64,000 bases of DNA from Pseudopedobacter sp037968815 (GCA_037968815.1 JBBKWF010000002.1:248001-312000), one strand, 5' to 3'. Counted from the stretch's first letter, positions 34,960 to 44,788 are shown. Translations and numbers: made by a program. The notes: generated by a model from the sequence alone, not told the origin.

Positions 34960-35652
34960 ATGAAAGTTGGAGTTGTTGTTTTCCCCGGTTCAAACTGTGA
35001 TCAGGATCTCATATATGTGTTTCAAAAAATATTAGGTCAGGAAGTTGTTCCTTTATGGCATAAAGATCATGACCTGCAAAATGTAGATTTTGTTGCTGTA
35101 CCGGGTGGTTTCTCTTTTGGTGATTACCTTCGTTCTGGTGCTATAGCCCGTTTTTCTCCAATTATGCAAGAAGTAATCTCTTTTGCAAATAACGGTGGTT
35201 ATGTAATGGGTATTTGTAACGGTTTTCAAATTTTAACCGAAGCAGGTTTATTGCCGGGTGGTTTATTGCACAACGAAAGCAGAAAATTCATCTGTAAAAA
35301 CATTCACTTAAAAGCAAGTACACAAAACAGCTTATTAACTTCAAAAATACCTACTGATAGTGTTTTAAAAATCCCTTTAGCACATGGCGAAGGTAATTTT
35401 TACGCTAGTGCTGATGAGCTTAAAAGAATAAACGATAACGATCAAGTACTTTTTAGGTATTGTGATGAAAACGGAATTATCAGCCCAGAGGCAAATCCTA
35501 ATGGTTCATTAGAGAATATTGCAGGTGTTTGTAACGCAAACAGAAATGTTTTCGGGATGATGCCACACCCAGAAAGAGCAGCAGATGCAATTTTAGGAAA
35601 TGAGGACGGTTTAGTGATATTTGAATCTATTTTAGGAATGGTTAATGCCTAA
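34960..35652 (+). CDS. purQ: Phosphoribosylformylglycinamidine synthase glutaminase subunit
   Basis: The class I glutamine amidotransferase subunit supplies ammonia for FGAM formation in purine synthesis. The N-terminus MKVGVVVFPGSNCDQD is characteristic. The catalytic cysteine is in GICNGFQIL and the His-Glu pair in MMPHPERA. Length 230 residues matches small PurQ proteins that work with separate PurL and PurS; those partners are not here. It overlaps coaX by 8 bases. Confidence 0.95.
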   Translation: MKVGVVVFPGSNCDQDLIYVFQKILGQEVVPLWHKDHDLQNVDFVAVPGGFSFGDYLRSGAIARFSPIMQEVISFANNGGYVMGICNGFQILTEAGLLPGGLLHNESRKFICKNIHLKASTQNSLLTSKIPTDSVLKIPLAHGEGNFYASADELKRINDNDQVLFRYCDENGIISPEANPNGSLENIAGVCNANRNVFGMMPHPERAADAILGNEDGLVIFESILGMVNA

Positions 35653-36394
35653 TTTGGTTATTGATATTGGCAACTCTTTTGTAAAGCTTGCTGTTTTTGA
35701 TGAAAACAATATTGTTTATAATCATACCACGCCAGCAATTACAACAGATTTTATTAGTCATTTAATCAAAACCAAAAAGGTAAATCAGCTAATAGTATCA
35801 TCAGTAAAGAAAGATATTGGTTTTGATGAAGCGGTTATCGCAAGCCAAGTCAATTACATTAAGTTTACTGCACACACAAAAAGCCCAATAAAAAATAAAT
35901 ACCAAACGCCAGAGAGTTTAGGATTAGATAGACTAGCTGTGGTAATTGGTGCAAATTACATATACCCAAACCAAGCTGTTTTAGTAATTGACGCAGGTAC
36001 TTGTATTACTTATGACAGTATAAACTCCGAGAAAGAATATTTTGGAGGCAGTATTTCGCCAGGTATAAAAATGCGTTTTGATGCTATGCATCATTTTACA
36101 TCAAAATTGCCTCAGCTTAATTTTGATTCGAGCTTTAACAAAAACTCTGGTACAAACAGTAACGAAGCTATAAGTTCTGGAGCAATAAATGGTAGCGTTT
36201 ACGAAGCAGAAGGCTTTATAAAAGTGTTTTTAGAAACACATAAAAACGGAAGAATTATACTATGTGGAGGTGATTCGTCGTTTTTTGATACAAAGTTTAA
36301 AAACAGCATATTTGCAAACTTAATTTTACACGAGCCTAATTTGGTTTTAATAGGCTTAAACACGGTTGTTAACTATCAGCATGATCTTAAATAA
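35645..36394 (+). CDS. coaX: Type III pantothenate kinase
   Basis: CoaX phosphorylates pantothenate, the first step of CoA synthesis. The 249-residue protein has the ASKHA-fold phosphate motif DIGNSFVKLAVF at residues 6-17, the TPESLGLDRLA segment, DAGTCITYD and the GGSISPGIKMRFDAMHHFTSKLP segment that defines the type III family. It overlaps purQ at its start and the outer-membrane protein gene at its end, pointing to one operon through lptC. Confidence 0.95.
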   Translation: MPNLVIDIGNSFVKLAVFDENNIVYNHTTPAITTDFISHLIKTKKVNQLIVSSVKKDIGFDEAVIASQVNYIKFTAHTKSPIKNKYQTPESLGLDRLAVVIGANYIYPNQAVLVIDAGTCITYDSINSEKEYFGGSISPGIKMRFDAMHHFTSKLPQLNFDSSFNKNSGTNSNEAISSGAINGSVYEAEGFIKVFLETHKNGRIILCGGDSSFFDTKFKNSIFANLILHEPNLVLIGLNTVVNYQHDLK

Positions 36395-37670
36395 AAAATA
36401 TTTCCTTGCATTTACAGTTTTATTTGCAATTACCTGTAATGCAATGGCGCAATCAACCATCAACTCGCCATACTCAAAATACGGAGTTGGTAACTTAAAA
36501 GGTAGCTTTTTGCCTCAACAAAGAGCATTAGGTAATTTAGGTTATGGTATTAGCAGTGTTGGTGCTTATCAAAATTTAAATATCTCTAACCCAGCATCAT
36601 ACTCAAACATACGTTTGACAGTATTTGATATTGGCGCTAGTACTTTCAATCAAAGCCTAAACAAAGGAAGCCTTTCTGAAAAAAGCTTTAACGCGTCATT
36701 AAGCCACTTGGTTATGGCTGTTCCTGTTTCAAAAAAATCAGCTTTAAGTTTCGGAATATTGCCTTATAGTAATTTAGGTTACGAGTTTAAAAACAGTACC
36801 GACATGGTTGATACTTTTTCGGTAGATCATATTTACTCTGGCGAAGGAGGTTTAACTAAAGCATATTTAGGTTACGGAGTAGCGTTAAACAAGAACTTTA
36901 GTGTGGGTGTTAATATGAGCTATATCTTTGGTAATTTAAAAGAGATAAAAGCTACAGAGTTTTCACAATATGTGGGCTTCCTGAACTCTAAAACAGTGAA
37001 CAATAATGCTGTTGGTGGGTTAAATTTTGATTTTGGTACTCAATACACTGCTCTTTTAACCAAAAACACAAAATTAACTATAGGCTATACCGGTGGTGTT
37101 AAAACAAATTTAAGTACTACGTACTCTCAGCTTTCAACTCGCTACTCTAGTAGTGTTGATGCTGACTATAGAGCAGATACAACTTCTTTTACAAATGAAG
37201 TTAAAGGCAGTTTAACTTTGCCGGCAAATCATAATTTTGGTTTCAGTATTGAGCGTCAAAATAAATGGTTGGTAGGTGCAGATTTACGCTTGGCTAATTG
37301 GTCTGATTTTAATAAAACTGGTTCAGCTGATAATTTGAATGATAGCTGGGGCTTTTCTGTTGGTGGACAAATTACACCGAATGTAAATGCAGTAACTAAC
37401 TACTTAAAATTAATTGACTATCGCGTTGGGTTTAGTTACGATAAAACGTACTTAAACTTACAGAGTCAAGATATCAATGTAAAAGCAATAAACTTTGGTT
37501 TTGGCTTCCCTTTAATTTCTGGCAGAAATGCTTTTTATAAAGTTAATTTTGCTACAGAAATAGGTTCTAGAGGAACACTGACTAATAATTTGGTAAAAGA
37601 AAATTTTCTTAATTTTCACTTAGGCTTTACCATCAACGATAAGTGGTTCCAAAAATATAAATACGATTAA
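36381..37670 (+). CDS. Outer-membrane beta-barrel protein of the coaX-lptC neighbourhood
   Basis: I start at 36381 (MILNKKYFLAFTVLFAITCNAMAQ), which gives a clean signal peptide, overlapping coaX by 14 bases. The mature part has an early SPYSKYGVGNLKG motif often seen in Bacteroidota proteins annotated as outer-membrane transport or PorV/FadL-like. Many alternating hydrophobic strands follow and it ends KWFQKYKYD. Length is 429 residues. It is followed after 5 bases by lptC. A link to lipopolysaccharide transport is only suggested by position. Confidence 0.75.
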   Translation: MILNKKYFLAFTVLFAITCNAMAQSTINSPYSKYGVGNLKGSFLPQQRALGNLGYGISSVGAYQNLNISNPASYSNIRLTVFDIGASTFNQSLNKGSLSEKSFNASLSHLVMAVPVSKKSALSFGILPYSNLGYEFKNSTDMVDTFSVDHIYSGEGGLTKAYLGYGVALNKNFSVGVNMSYIFGNLKEIKATEFSQYVGFLNSKTVNNNAVGGLNFDFGTQYTALLTKNTKLTIGYTGGVKTNLSTTYSQLSTRYSSSVDADYRADTTSFTNEVKGSLTLPANHNFGFSIERQNKWLVGADLRLANWSDFNKTGSADNLNDSWGFSVGGQITPNVNAVTNYLKLIDYRVGFSYDKTYLNLQSQDINVKAINFGFGFPLISGRNAFYKVNFATEIGSRGTLTNNLVKENFLNFHLGFTINDKWFQKYKYD

Positions 37671-37675
37671 TACTC

Positions 37676-38239
37676 ATGAAGTTTAAACTTCTTTTTCACG
37701 GTTTTCTGTTTTTCTGTTTTATTTTAGCCTCTTGTGCCGGAAATGATCTTAAAAAAGTGAAGGAAATTGAGTTGAAGCAGAAGGAAGATATAGAAATTAC
37801 AAAGGGTGCAGAAATCATCTATAGCGATTCGGCATACGTAAAAGCAAAGTTAACTACGCCCATCCTATACAATCATAAAACCAAAGACCCTTATTACGAA
37901 ATGCCGAAAGGTATTAAAGTGATTTTCTTTGATAGAAACCTCAAGCAAACTAGCACAGTTGTATCAGATTACGCAATACGTAAAGAAAACCAACGTATTG
38001 TTGAGCTCAGAAAAAACGTAGTAGCAACTAACGCCGAGGGAAAAACTTTTAAGTCTGATGAATTAATTTGGGATGAAAACTTGAAGCGTTTTTACTCTAA
38101 CAAGTTGGTAACCATAAACACCGACGGAAACTTAATTACTGGCCCCGGTTTTTGGTCCAATGAAGATTTTTCTTATTACGAAATCAAACAAGGTTCTGGA
38201 ACTTTCAACTTTAAAGGCGATGCTTTAAGTGAAGAATAA
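37676..38239 (+). CDS. lptC: LPS export periplasmic protein LptC (lipoprotein form)
   Basis: LptC bridges the LptB2FG transporter to the periplasmic LptA bridge. The N-terminus is a lipoprotein signal with lipobox LASC. The body has the LptC/OstA-like repeating pattern, for example AEIIYSDSAYVKAKLTTPILYNH, MPKGIKVIFFDRN and GKTFKSDELIWDENLKRFYS. The lipidated form of 187 residues is common in Bacteroidota. It is the last gene of the operon beginning at purQ and faces the convergent dapF. Confidence 0.87.
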   Translation: MKFKLLFHGFLFFCFILASCAGNDLKKVKEIELKQKEDIEITKGAEIIYSDSAYVKAKLTTPILYNHKTKDPYYEMPKGIKVIFFDRNLKQTSTVVSDYAIRKENQRIVELRKNVVATNAEGKTFKSDELIWDENLKRFYSNKLVTINTDGNLITGPGFWSNEDFSYYEIKQGSGTFNFKGDALSEE

Positions 38240-38336
38240 TAAAGCTCCTATTAAGGTGTTTTTACACTCCGAAAACTTACCCGTAGAAAACCTATTTACT
38301 AATTAAAGTCGTTTATACCGTTAAAGCTTTTTTTTA

Positions 38337-39131
38337 TTAAAAAGCAATTTCCCCTTTAAACGCCTGCTTAGCCGGTCCTTCTAAGAATATATCAGTAAAC
38401 ACCTTTCCGTCAAAATTAAACTTGATGTTTAAGTCGCCTCCTAAAACTTTAATAGGTGTTTCAATTTTTCCGGTGTTTCCATTAGCATAAGCATTGGCCA
38501 ATGCAACAGCAGTTACTCCCGTTCCACAAGCAAAGGTCTCATCTTCTACTCCACGCTCATAAGTACGCACAAATAAATGATCAGTTTTGGTTTCTACAAA
38601 GTTGATATTGATCCCTTTTTCTTTGTAAGTAGGGTTATATCTAATTGCTCTGCCTTCAGCAAAAACATCTTTATCGGCAACTTGCGTATCAAATTTTACA
38701 TAATGAGGCGAACCCGTATCTAAAACAAAGTCATTTCCGTCTTTTTCAATATTGGCTACATCAATCATTTGTAAACTTACCCACTCGCCCGAATCAGCTA
38801 TGCTTGCATAGTGCGGGCCGTCTACAGCAATAAACGTTGTTTCTGTGTTAATTACGCCCAAAAACTTCGCAAAGGCAACAATACATCTTCCACCGTTTCC
38901 GCACATACTGCTGGGGTTTCCATCAGCATTATAATAAACCATTTTAAAATCAAAGCCATTGGCAGGCTCTAAAAACATAATACCATCACCCCCAACACCA
39001 AACCTTCTGTCGCAAATCTTAGCAAGCTTTCCTGGGTTATTGTGTTGGTATGCTAAATCACGGTTGTCAACCATAATAAAGTCGTTTCCAGCACCTTGAT
39101 ATTTGTAAAATGGTAATTGTTGTACAGCCAT
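38337..39131 (-). CDS. dapF: Diaminopimelate epimerase
   Basis: It converts LL- to meso-diaminopimelate for lysine and peptidoglycan synthesis. The two catalytic cysteines are clear: NPSSMCGNGGRC and ETFACGTGVTAVA. The start MAVQQLPFYKYQGAGNDFIMVDNRD is typical and the length of 264 residues is normal. It stands alone on the minus strand between lptC and degP. Confidence 0.96.
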   Translation of the reverse strand: MAVQQLPFYKYQGAGNDFIMVDNRDLAYQHNNPGKLAKICDRRFGVGGDGIMFLEPANGFDFKMVYYNADGNPSSMCGNGGRCIVAFAKFLGVINTETTFIAVDGPHYASIADSGEWVSLQMIDVANIEKDGNDFVLDTGSPHYVKFDTQVADKDVFAEGRAIRYNPTYKEKGININFVETKTDHLFVRTYERGVEDETFACGTGVTAVALANAYANGNTGKIETPIKVLGGDLNIKFNFDGKVFTDIFLEGPAKQAFKGEIAF

Positions 39132-39269
39132 GGCACAAAAATGAATAAATTACATCGTTTAAGCAATTTCTTATGCTCGGGATTACACTTTTGTGATGAT
39201 TGCTTGAGTGAAAGTTAACTCTCTGTTAAAAGTTTAACAATTTTTAACAGTAAAACAAGCAACAAGCAC

Positions 39270-39301
39270 TTGCAAAAAGCGTCTTAATGGTGTTATTTTT
39301 G
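39270..39301 (+). promoter_or_regulatory. Promoter of the degP/htrA gene
   Basis: TTG (39270-39272) and TATTTTTG (39294-39301) are separated by 21 bases, matching the Bacteroidota pattern, with a 35-base leader before the ATG at 39337. Confidence 0.6.
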
Positions 39302-39336
39302 ATAAGTCAATAATTATAATATCAAATCCAAAGAAT

Positions 39337-40878
39337 ATGAATAGTAATATGAAGAAAGTAGGGTTTACTTTACTAACCGCATTTGTTGGAGGTGCAGTTG
39401 CAATTGGCGCCTACAAATTATTAGAGCCTAATACACTTTCAGGTTTAAGTTTAGCCGAAAGACAAAAGGTTTATTTTACAAACAACCCATCAGAAATAAC
39501 TGCATCAACGGGTGCTATAGATTTTACACAAGCGGCGGCTTCGGTTTCTCCGGGCGTTGTTCATGTTAGAACAACTTATAGTCGCTCAAAAGGTCAGGCA
39601 CAAAGCGGGAATGATCCTTTTGGCGATATGTTCGAAGATTTTTTTGGGAGAAGAGGACAACGTTCTCCGCAACAACAAAACAGACCTGCCCCAATGGGCA
39701 AGGGGTCTGGCGTAATTGTTACTGGCGATGGTTACATCATGACAAATAACCATGTTGTTGAAGATGCAGAAAAAATTGAGGTGATTCTATCTGATAAAAG
39801 AGTTTTAGAAGCTAAGGTCATCGGAAGAGATAAAAACACAGATTTAGCATTGATAAAAATTAGTGCTTCTGATTTACCGATTGTAAAATTAGGAAACTCA
39901 GACGATGTTAGAATTGGCGAATGGGTTTTGGCGGTAGGTTATCCACTAACCTTAGAATCAACAGTTACAGCGGGTATTGTGAGTGCAAAATCTCGTCAGA
40001 TAGGAATTCTAACACCAGAAATAGACAGAAACACCTATGACCCATCAAATCCACCAGCAAATACTTCAATAGAGTCTTTTATACAAACAGATGCTGTAAT
40101 TAATAGAGGGAATAGTGGTGGCGCTTTAGTAAATACTCGTGGGGAGTTAATAGGAATTAACTCTGCAATTGCGTCACAGAGCGGAACTTATGAAGGTTAT
40201 GGTTTTGCAATTCCGGTGAACCTTGCCAGAAAAGTGATGGATGATTTCTTAAAGTATGGCGAAGTTAAGCGTGGCTATATTGGTGTTACTTTCCAAGAGC
40301 TAGACGCGGATAGAGCCAAAGAATTGAAGTTAACGGAAATTGATGGTCTTTACGTAAATTCTACTTTAGACGGTGGAGCTGCAGAAAAAGCAGGAATCGA
40401 AAAAGGCGACATCATTAAAAAACTTGACGGACAGGAAATAGGTTCTTCTGCTCGTTTACAAGAAAAAGTGGGTACAATGCGCCCTGGTGATAAGTTAACT
40501 TTGACTGTTTTACGTGACGGAAAACTGAAAGACTTTAAGCTTACGTTAAAGGGAGATGAAGGTAATAAGTTAGCGAATAATGGTAAAGAAGTTACAGAGG
40601 TGGTTAACAGCTTAGGTGCTACTTTTTCTCCATTAACAGATGCTGCAAAGAAAAAATACGGTGTTAACTCTGGAGTTGTAGTAACTAGCGTTTCGCCGGG
40701 AAAAGTTTTCGATATGTACGATATGCCAAAAGGAACCGTGATTACAAGTATCAACGGAAGAGGGGTAAACAACAATGACCAAGTTATTGCTGCATTAAAG
40801 CAAGACAGTAAAATGGTTTCACTTCAAGGCTTTGTGCCCGACGGAAGTAGGTTTAGAGTCACATTCCCTGCAAAATAA
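39337..40878 (+). CDS. degP: Periplasmic serine protease DegP/HtrA family
   Basis: A 513-residue envelope quality-control protease. A membrane/signal segment occupies about residues 8-27. The trypsin-like domain has the triad H139 (NNHVVEDA), D169 (NTDLALIKI) and S260 (RGNSGGAL). A glycine/glutamine-rich loop with FFGRRGQRSPQQQ precedes the histidine, as in DegP LA loops. Two PDZ domains follow (about 300-395 and 410-505). The start could also be the second ATG four codons later. Monocistronic, with a strong terminator. Confidence 0.93.
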   Translation: MNSNMKKVGFTLLTAFVGGAVAIGAYKLLEPNTLSGLSLAERQKVYFTNNPSEITASTGAIDFTQAAASVSPGVVHVRTTYSRSKGQAQSGNDPFGDMFEDFFGRRGQRSPQQQNRPAPMGKGSGVIVTGDGYIMTNNHVVEDAEKIEVILSDKRVLEAKVIGRDKNTDLALIKISASDLPIVKLGNSDDVRIGEWVLAVGYPLTLESTVTAGIVSAKSRQIGILTPEIDRNTYDPSNPPANTSIESFIQTDAVINRGNSGGALVNTRGELIGINSAIASQSGTYEGYGFAIPVNLARKVMDDFLKYGEVKRGYIGVTFQELDADRAKELKLTEIDGLYVNSTLDGGAAEKAGIEKGDIIKKLDGQEIGSSARLQEKVGTMRPGDKLTLTVLRDGKLKDFKLTLKGDEGNKLANNGKEVTEVVNSLGATFSPLTDAAKKKYGVNSGVVVTSVSPGKVFDMYDMPKGTVITSINGRGVNNNDQVIAALKQDSKMVSLQGFVPDGSRFRVTFPAK

Positions 40879-40896
40879 TATTTCCAAGTTTTATAT

Positions 40897-40931
40897 AAGC
40901 CCCGATAGATCAAGCTATCGGGGCTTTTTGT
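40897..40931 (+). terminator. Intrinsic terminator after degP
   Basis: A perfect 12-bp GC-rich stem (40897-40908 with 40915-40926), six-base loop, then TTTG and TTTT. Confidence 0.92.
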
Positions 40932-41061
40932 TTTAGTGAAATTGGTTGATTATGATGATGGATAGTGTTCAGATAACACTTTGGACAAAAAAAGAATTAC
41001 CCCGTGTGTTTTATTTAAAATGTTTCTAAATAGTTAATAGACTTTGTTTAATAACAGTTAA

Positions 41062-41095
41062 TTGCAATTAAATTGTCATATAATGGATACTTTTG
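41062..41095 (+). promoter_or_regulatory. Promoter of the sdhCAB operon
   Basis: TTG (41062-41064), a 23-base spacer and TACTTTTG (41088-41095), followed by a 33-base leader to the sdhC ATG. Confidence 0.55.
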
Positions 41096-41128
41096 TAGCT
41101 GTAAAACCATTAAATACCAAAATAAATA

Positions 41129-41899
41129 ATGAGTAATTTTTCAAAAGCATTTTCTTCAACACTCGGAAGGAAACTGATTATGAGTTTAACCGGTCTGTTT
41201 TTGTGTTCATTTTTGATTATTCATTTAATCGGAAATTTCCAACTTTTCAAAGACGACGACGGTTTAGCATTTAACCACTATGCGCACTTTATGACGCATT
41301 TCACTCCTATCAAGGTAGTTTCGTACTTATTGTACTCTTCAATTTTGATACACACTATTTGGGCAATCATCATTACCAGAAAAAATAAGGCAGCTCGTCC
41401 AATAGCTTATGCCGTTAAACCAAAGGATGGTAGTATTTGGTCTTCTCGTAACATGGGGATATTAGGTACAATTGTTTTCGTTTTTATTGTAGTTCATATG
41501 AGCAATTTTTGGTACAAATATCACCAAGGATATACGCCATATATTGAGTATAAAACAGATTTAAAAACAGGAACCACCACAAGCAGAGCTTTAGATGCGG
41601 CAGAGTTTACACAATATACTGTTTACGTAGAAAACGGAGTTGAGATAACCCAATCAGAAGATTTGTATAAAGAAGTAGCTAACGCTTTTCAGCAATGGTG
41701 GTTAGTAGCATTTTACCTACTAGCAATGGCGGCTTTAGCATTTCACTTAATTCATGGTTTCCAAAGTGCTTTTCAAACTTTGGGCTGGAACCATAAAAAG
41801 TATTTCCCGATAGCTAAGTTTTTAGGCGTATGGGGTTTCGGGCTGTTAGTTCCGATAGGCTTTGCTTTAATGCCATTATATTTTTTTCTGTGTAAATAA
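41129..41899 (+). CDS. sdhC: Succinate dehydrogenase/fumarate reductase cytochrome b subunit (b558 type)
   Basis: The membrane anchor of complex II passes electrons to menaquinone. The 256-residue protein has about five helices and starts SSTLGRKLIMSLTGLFLCSFLIIHLIGN, typical of single-subunit diheme anchors. Conserved histidines in HLIGN, HTIW, VVHMSNFWYKYH and HLIHGFQSAF are candidate heme ligands. A soluble loop of about 50 residues lies before the fourth helix. It is first in sdhCAB, 53 bases before sdhA. Confidence 0.93.
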   Translation: MSNFSKAFSSTLGRKLIMSLTGLFLCSFLIIHLIGNFQLFKDDDGLAFNHYAHFMTHFTPIKVVSYLLYSSILIHTIWAIIITRKNKAARPIAYAVKPKDGSIWSSRNMGILGTIVFVFIVVHMSNFWYKYHQGYTPYIEYKTDLKTGTTTSRALDAAEFTQYTVYVENGVEITQSEDLYKEVANAFQQWWLVAFYLLAMAALAFHLIHGFQSAFQTLGWNHKKYFPIAKFLGVWGFGLLVPIGFALMPLYFFLCK

Positions 41900-41952
41900 T
41901 AAAAAAACTTAGGCGTTTTTTAAATGCTTAGCTAATAAAAAATTAAGATAAG

Positions 41953-43887
41953 ATGAAGTTAGATGCTAAAATTCCAGAAGGCCCATTAGCCGAGAAATGG
42001 AACAAACACAAATTCGATCTAAAACTGGTAAATCCTGCCAACAAGCGTAAATATGATGTAATTGTTGTGGGTACTGGTTTAGCTGGTGCTTCTGCAGCCG
42101 CATCATTAGCCGAATTAGGATATAATGTAAAAGCATTTTGTTTTCAAGATAGCCCACGTAGGGCACACTCTATTGCTGCTCAAGGCGGAATCAATGCCGC
42201 AAAAAACTACCCTAATGATGGCGATTCTGTTCATCGTTTGTTTTACGATACGATTAAAGGTGGCGATTACCGCTCAAGAGAAGGTAATGTTTACCGTTTA
42301 GCAGAAGTTTCTGTAAATATTATTGACCAATGTGTAGCACAAGGTGTTCCTTTTGCTCGCGAGTACGGTGGTTTATTAGATAACCGTTCTTTTGGTGGCG
42401 CACAGGTTTCAAGAACTTTTTACGCAAAAGGGCAAACTGGTCAGCAGTTATTATTAGGTGCGTATTCAGCTTTAAATCGTCAGATTGAGTTGGGTAAGGT
42501 TAAAATGTACACCCGTTCTGAAATGTTGGATGTAGTTGTTGTTGACGGAAAAGCACAAGGTATTGTAACACGTAACTTGGTAACTGGAGATGTTGATACA
42601 CATTCTGGCCATGCGGTTTTACTTTGTACTGGTGGTTATGGTAATGTTTTTTACCTTTCTACAAATGCAATGGGTAGTAACGTAACTGCAGCTTGGAGAG
42701 CACATAAAAAAGGTGCTTATTTTGCTAACCCTTGTTATACACAAATTCACCCAACTTGTATCCCAGTAACTGGTGATCATCAATCAAAACTGACTTTAAT
42801 GTCAGAGTCTTTACGTAACGACGGTAGAGTTTGGGTGCCTAAAACGATTGAGCTATCGCAGAAATTGCAAAAAGGAGAGCTTAAAGCAAAAGATATTAAA
42901 GAAGCGGATAGAGATTACTACTTAGAGCGTAAATATCCATCTTTCGGTAACTTGGTTCCACGTGATGTGGCTTCAAGAAATGCAAAACAAGTTTGTGATG
43001 CAGGCAGAGGAGTTGGTAAATCTGGTTTAGCCGTTTATCTTGATTTTGCAGATTCAATTGCAAGATTAGGTCAACCCGCAGTAGCTGCAAAATACGGTAA
43101 CTTGTTTGATATGTATCGCCAGATTACTGATGAAAACCCTTACGAAGTACCAATGCGTATTTACCCAGCGGTGCATTATACCATGGGTGGCCTTTGGGTT
43201 GATTATAACCTAATGACAAGCTTACCTGGTTTGTATTGTTTAGGAGAAGCAAACTTCTCTGACCACGGTGCAAACAGATTAGGTGCTTCTGCATTGATGC
43301 AAGGTTTGGCGGATGGTTACTTTGTAATCCCTTACACTGTCGGAGATTACTTAGCCAACATTGGCCCTGCTCCTGTTGACGCTAGTCGTCCTGAGTTTGC
43401 AAAAGCGAAATCTGAAGTAGAAGAAAAAATCAAAACCTTATTATCTCTAAAAGGAACTAAAACCGTTGATGAGTACCACCGTGATTTAGGTCATATCATG
43501 TGGGAATATTGCGGAATGTCTCGTACCGAAGAGGGCTTAAGGAAAGCTAAAGGCTTAATTGCTGAGCTTAGAAACTCTTTCTGGAAAGATGTAATTGTGG
43601 TTGGTGAAAACGAAGAAGTTAATCAATCATTAGAAAAAGCAGGTAGAGTAGCAGATTTTATTGAACTAGGCGAACTGATGGTGGATGACGCACTTAACCG
43701 TGGCGAGTCTTGCGGTGGTCACTTCAGAGAAGAGTCTCAAACACCAGAAGGCGAAGCATTAAGAAAAGATGATGAATTTGCTTATGTAGCAGCTTGGGAG
43801 TTCAAGGGTATTAATATGCCATCAGCGCTTCATAAAGAAGAACTAATTTTTGAAAACGTTAAATTAACACAAAGAAGTTATAAGTAA
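41953..43887 (+). CDS. sdhA: Succinate dehydrogenase/fumarate reductase flavoprotein subunit
   Basis: The catalytic FAD subunit oxidises succinate to fumarate. The dinucleotide motif VIVVGTGLAGASAAASLAELG occupies residues 36-56; RRAHSIAAQGGINAA contains the flavin-linked histidine. VHYTMGGLWVDYN and GANRLGASALMQGL follow as expected. The length of 644 residues fits the Bacteroidota non-classical complex II. It is the second gene of sdhCAB, and a heptad repeat element separates it from sdhB. Confidence 0.96.
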   Translation: MKLDAKIPEGPLAEKWNKHKFDLKLVNPANKRKYDVIVVGTGLAGASAAASLAELGYNVKAFCFQDSPRRAHSIAAQGGINAAKNYPNDGDSVHRLFYDTIKGGDYRSREGNVYRLAEVSVNIIDQCVAQGVPFAREYGGLLDNRSFGGAQVSRTFYAKGQTGQQLLLGAYSALNRQIELGKVKMYTRSEMLDVVVVDGKAQGIVTRNLVTGDVDTHSGHAVLLCTGGYGNVFYLSTNAMGSNVTAAWRAHKKGAYFANPCYTQIHPTCIPVTGDHQSKLTLMSESLRNDGRVWVPKTIELSQKLQKGELKAKDIKEADRDYYLERKYPSFGNLVPRDVASRNAKQVCDAGRGVGKSGLAVYLDFADSIARLGQPAVAAKYGNLFDMYRQITDENPYEVPMRIYPAVHYTMGGLWVDYNLMTSLPGLYCLGEANFSDHGANRLGASALMQGLADGYFVIPYTVGDYLANIGPAPVDASRPEFAKAKSEVEEKIKTLLSLKGTKTVDEYHRDLGHIMWEYCGMSRTEEGLRKAKGLIAELRNSFWKDVIVVGENEEVNQSLEKAGRVADFIELGELMVDDALNRGESCGGHFREESQTPEGEALRKDDEFAYVAAWEFKGINMPSALHKEELIFENVKLTQRSYK

Positions 43888-43888
43888 G

Positions 43889-43963
43889 ATGTGAGAGCTG
43901 AGATTTGAGAGGCTAGAAAACAGCAACGTCTCATATCTCATATCTCCTGTCTCAAATCTAAAA
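43889..43963. repeat. Degenerate 7-bp-period hairpin element between sdhA and sdhB
   Basis: First block heptads GTGAGAG, CTGAGAT, TTGAGAG; second block TCTCATA, TCTCATA, TCTCCTG, TCTCAAA. AGATTTGAGA (43901-43910) and TCTCAAATCT (43950-43959) are exact reverse complements, so the blocks can fold together. It lies inside a transcription unit. Confidence 0.7.
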
Positions 43964-43967
43964 TATT

Positions 43968-44726
43968 ATGAGTGGACACATGAATCTGACGTTGAAAGTA
44001 TGGCGTCAAAAAAACAGCGCAACACCGGGTAAATTCGTGACTTATAAGGCGGATGATATTTCTCCGGATATGTCGTTTTTAGAAATGTTGGATGTGGTGA
44101 ATGAAGATTTAGTGAAGAAAAAAGATGATCCAATTCATTTTGACCACGATTGTAGAGAAGGAATATGTGGAATGTGTTCTTTAGTAATCAATGGAGAGCC
44201 TCATGGACCAAAAAGAGCAACTACTACCTGTCAATTGCATATGCGTAGTTTTTCTGATAAAGATACCATTGTAATTGAGCCTTGGAGAGCAACCTCTTTC
44301 CCGGTTGTAAAAGATTTAGTTACAGATCGTTCTTCATTTGATAGAATTCAGCAAGCAGGTGGTTACGTTTCTGTAGGTACTGGAGGTGTTCCTGATGCTA
44401 ATGAGATTCCAATTTCTAAAGTAATTGCTGACGAAGCTTTTAGTTCTGCAGAATGTATTGGTTGTGGTGCTTGTGTAGCCGCTTGTAAAAACGCATCGGC
44501 GATGTTGTTTGTTTCGGCTAAAGTTTCGCAATATGCTTTATTGCCACAAGGGCAACCAGAGCGTTACGCTAGAGCAGAAGCAATGGTTTTACAAATGGAC
44601 GAAGAAGGGTTTGGTGGTTGCACCAACACTTACGCTTGTGAAGCGCAATGTCCAAAGGAAATTAAGGTAACCAATATAGCGAGAATGAACCGTGAGTTCT
44701 TTAATGCAGAATTGATAAAATCATAA
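43968..44726 (+). CDS. sdhB: Succinate dehydrogenase/fumarate reductase iron-sulfur subunit
   Basis: This subunit relays electrons from FAD to quinone. The plant-ferredoxin-type 2Fe-2S ligands lie in DCREGICGMCSLVI and the later TTCQLHM. The C-terminal clusters are bound by CIGCGACVAACKN and CEAQCPKEIKV. The length of 252 residues is normal. The first ATG gives MSGHMNLTL; the second, 12 bases later, is possible. It ends the sdh operon, followed by a terminator. Confidence 0.96.
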   Translation: MSGHMNLTLKVWRQKNSATPGKFVTYKADDISPDMSFLEMLDVVNEDLVKKKDDPIHFDHDCREGICGMCSLVINGEPHGPKRATTTCQLHMRSFSDKDTIVIEPWRATSFPVVKDLVTDRSSFDRIQQAGGYVSVGTGGVPDANEIPISKVIADEAFSSAECIGCGACVAACKNASAMLFVSAKVSQYALLPQGQPERYARAEAMVLQMDEEGFGGCTNTYACEAQCPKEIKVTNIARMNREFFNAELIKS

Positions 44727-44788
44727 TAGAGAAACTAGCTTTTTAACTGTTGTTGACGAATGTTAATAACGTAAAATATTGAAAATGA

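Noticed and set aside
38316..38346. Terminator between lptC and dapF
   Set aside because: The only hairpin is an all A/T stem with a GC end pair that overlaps the dapF stop codon; too weak to call.
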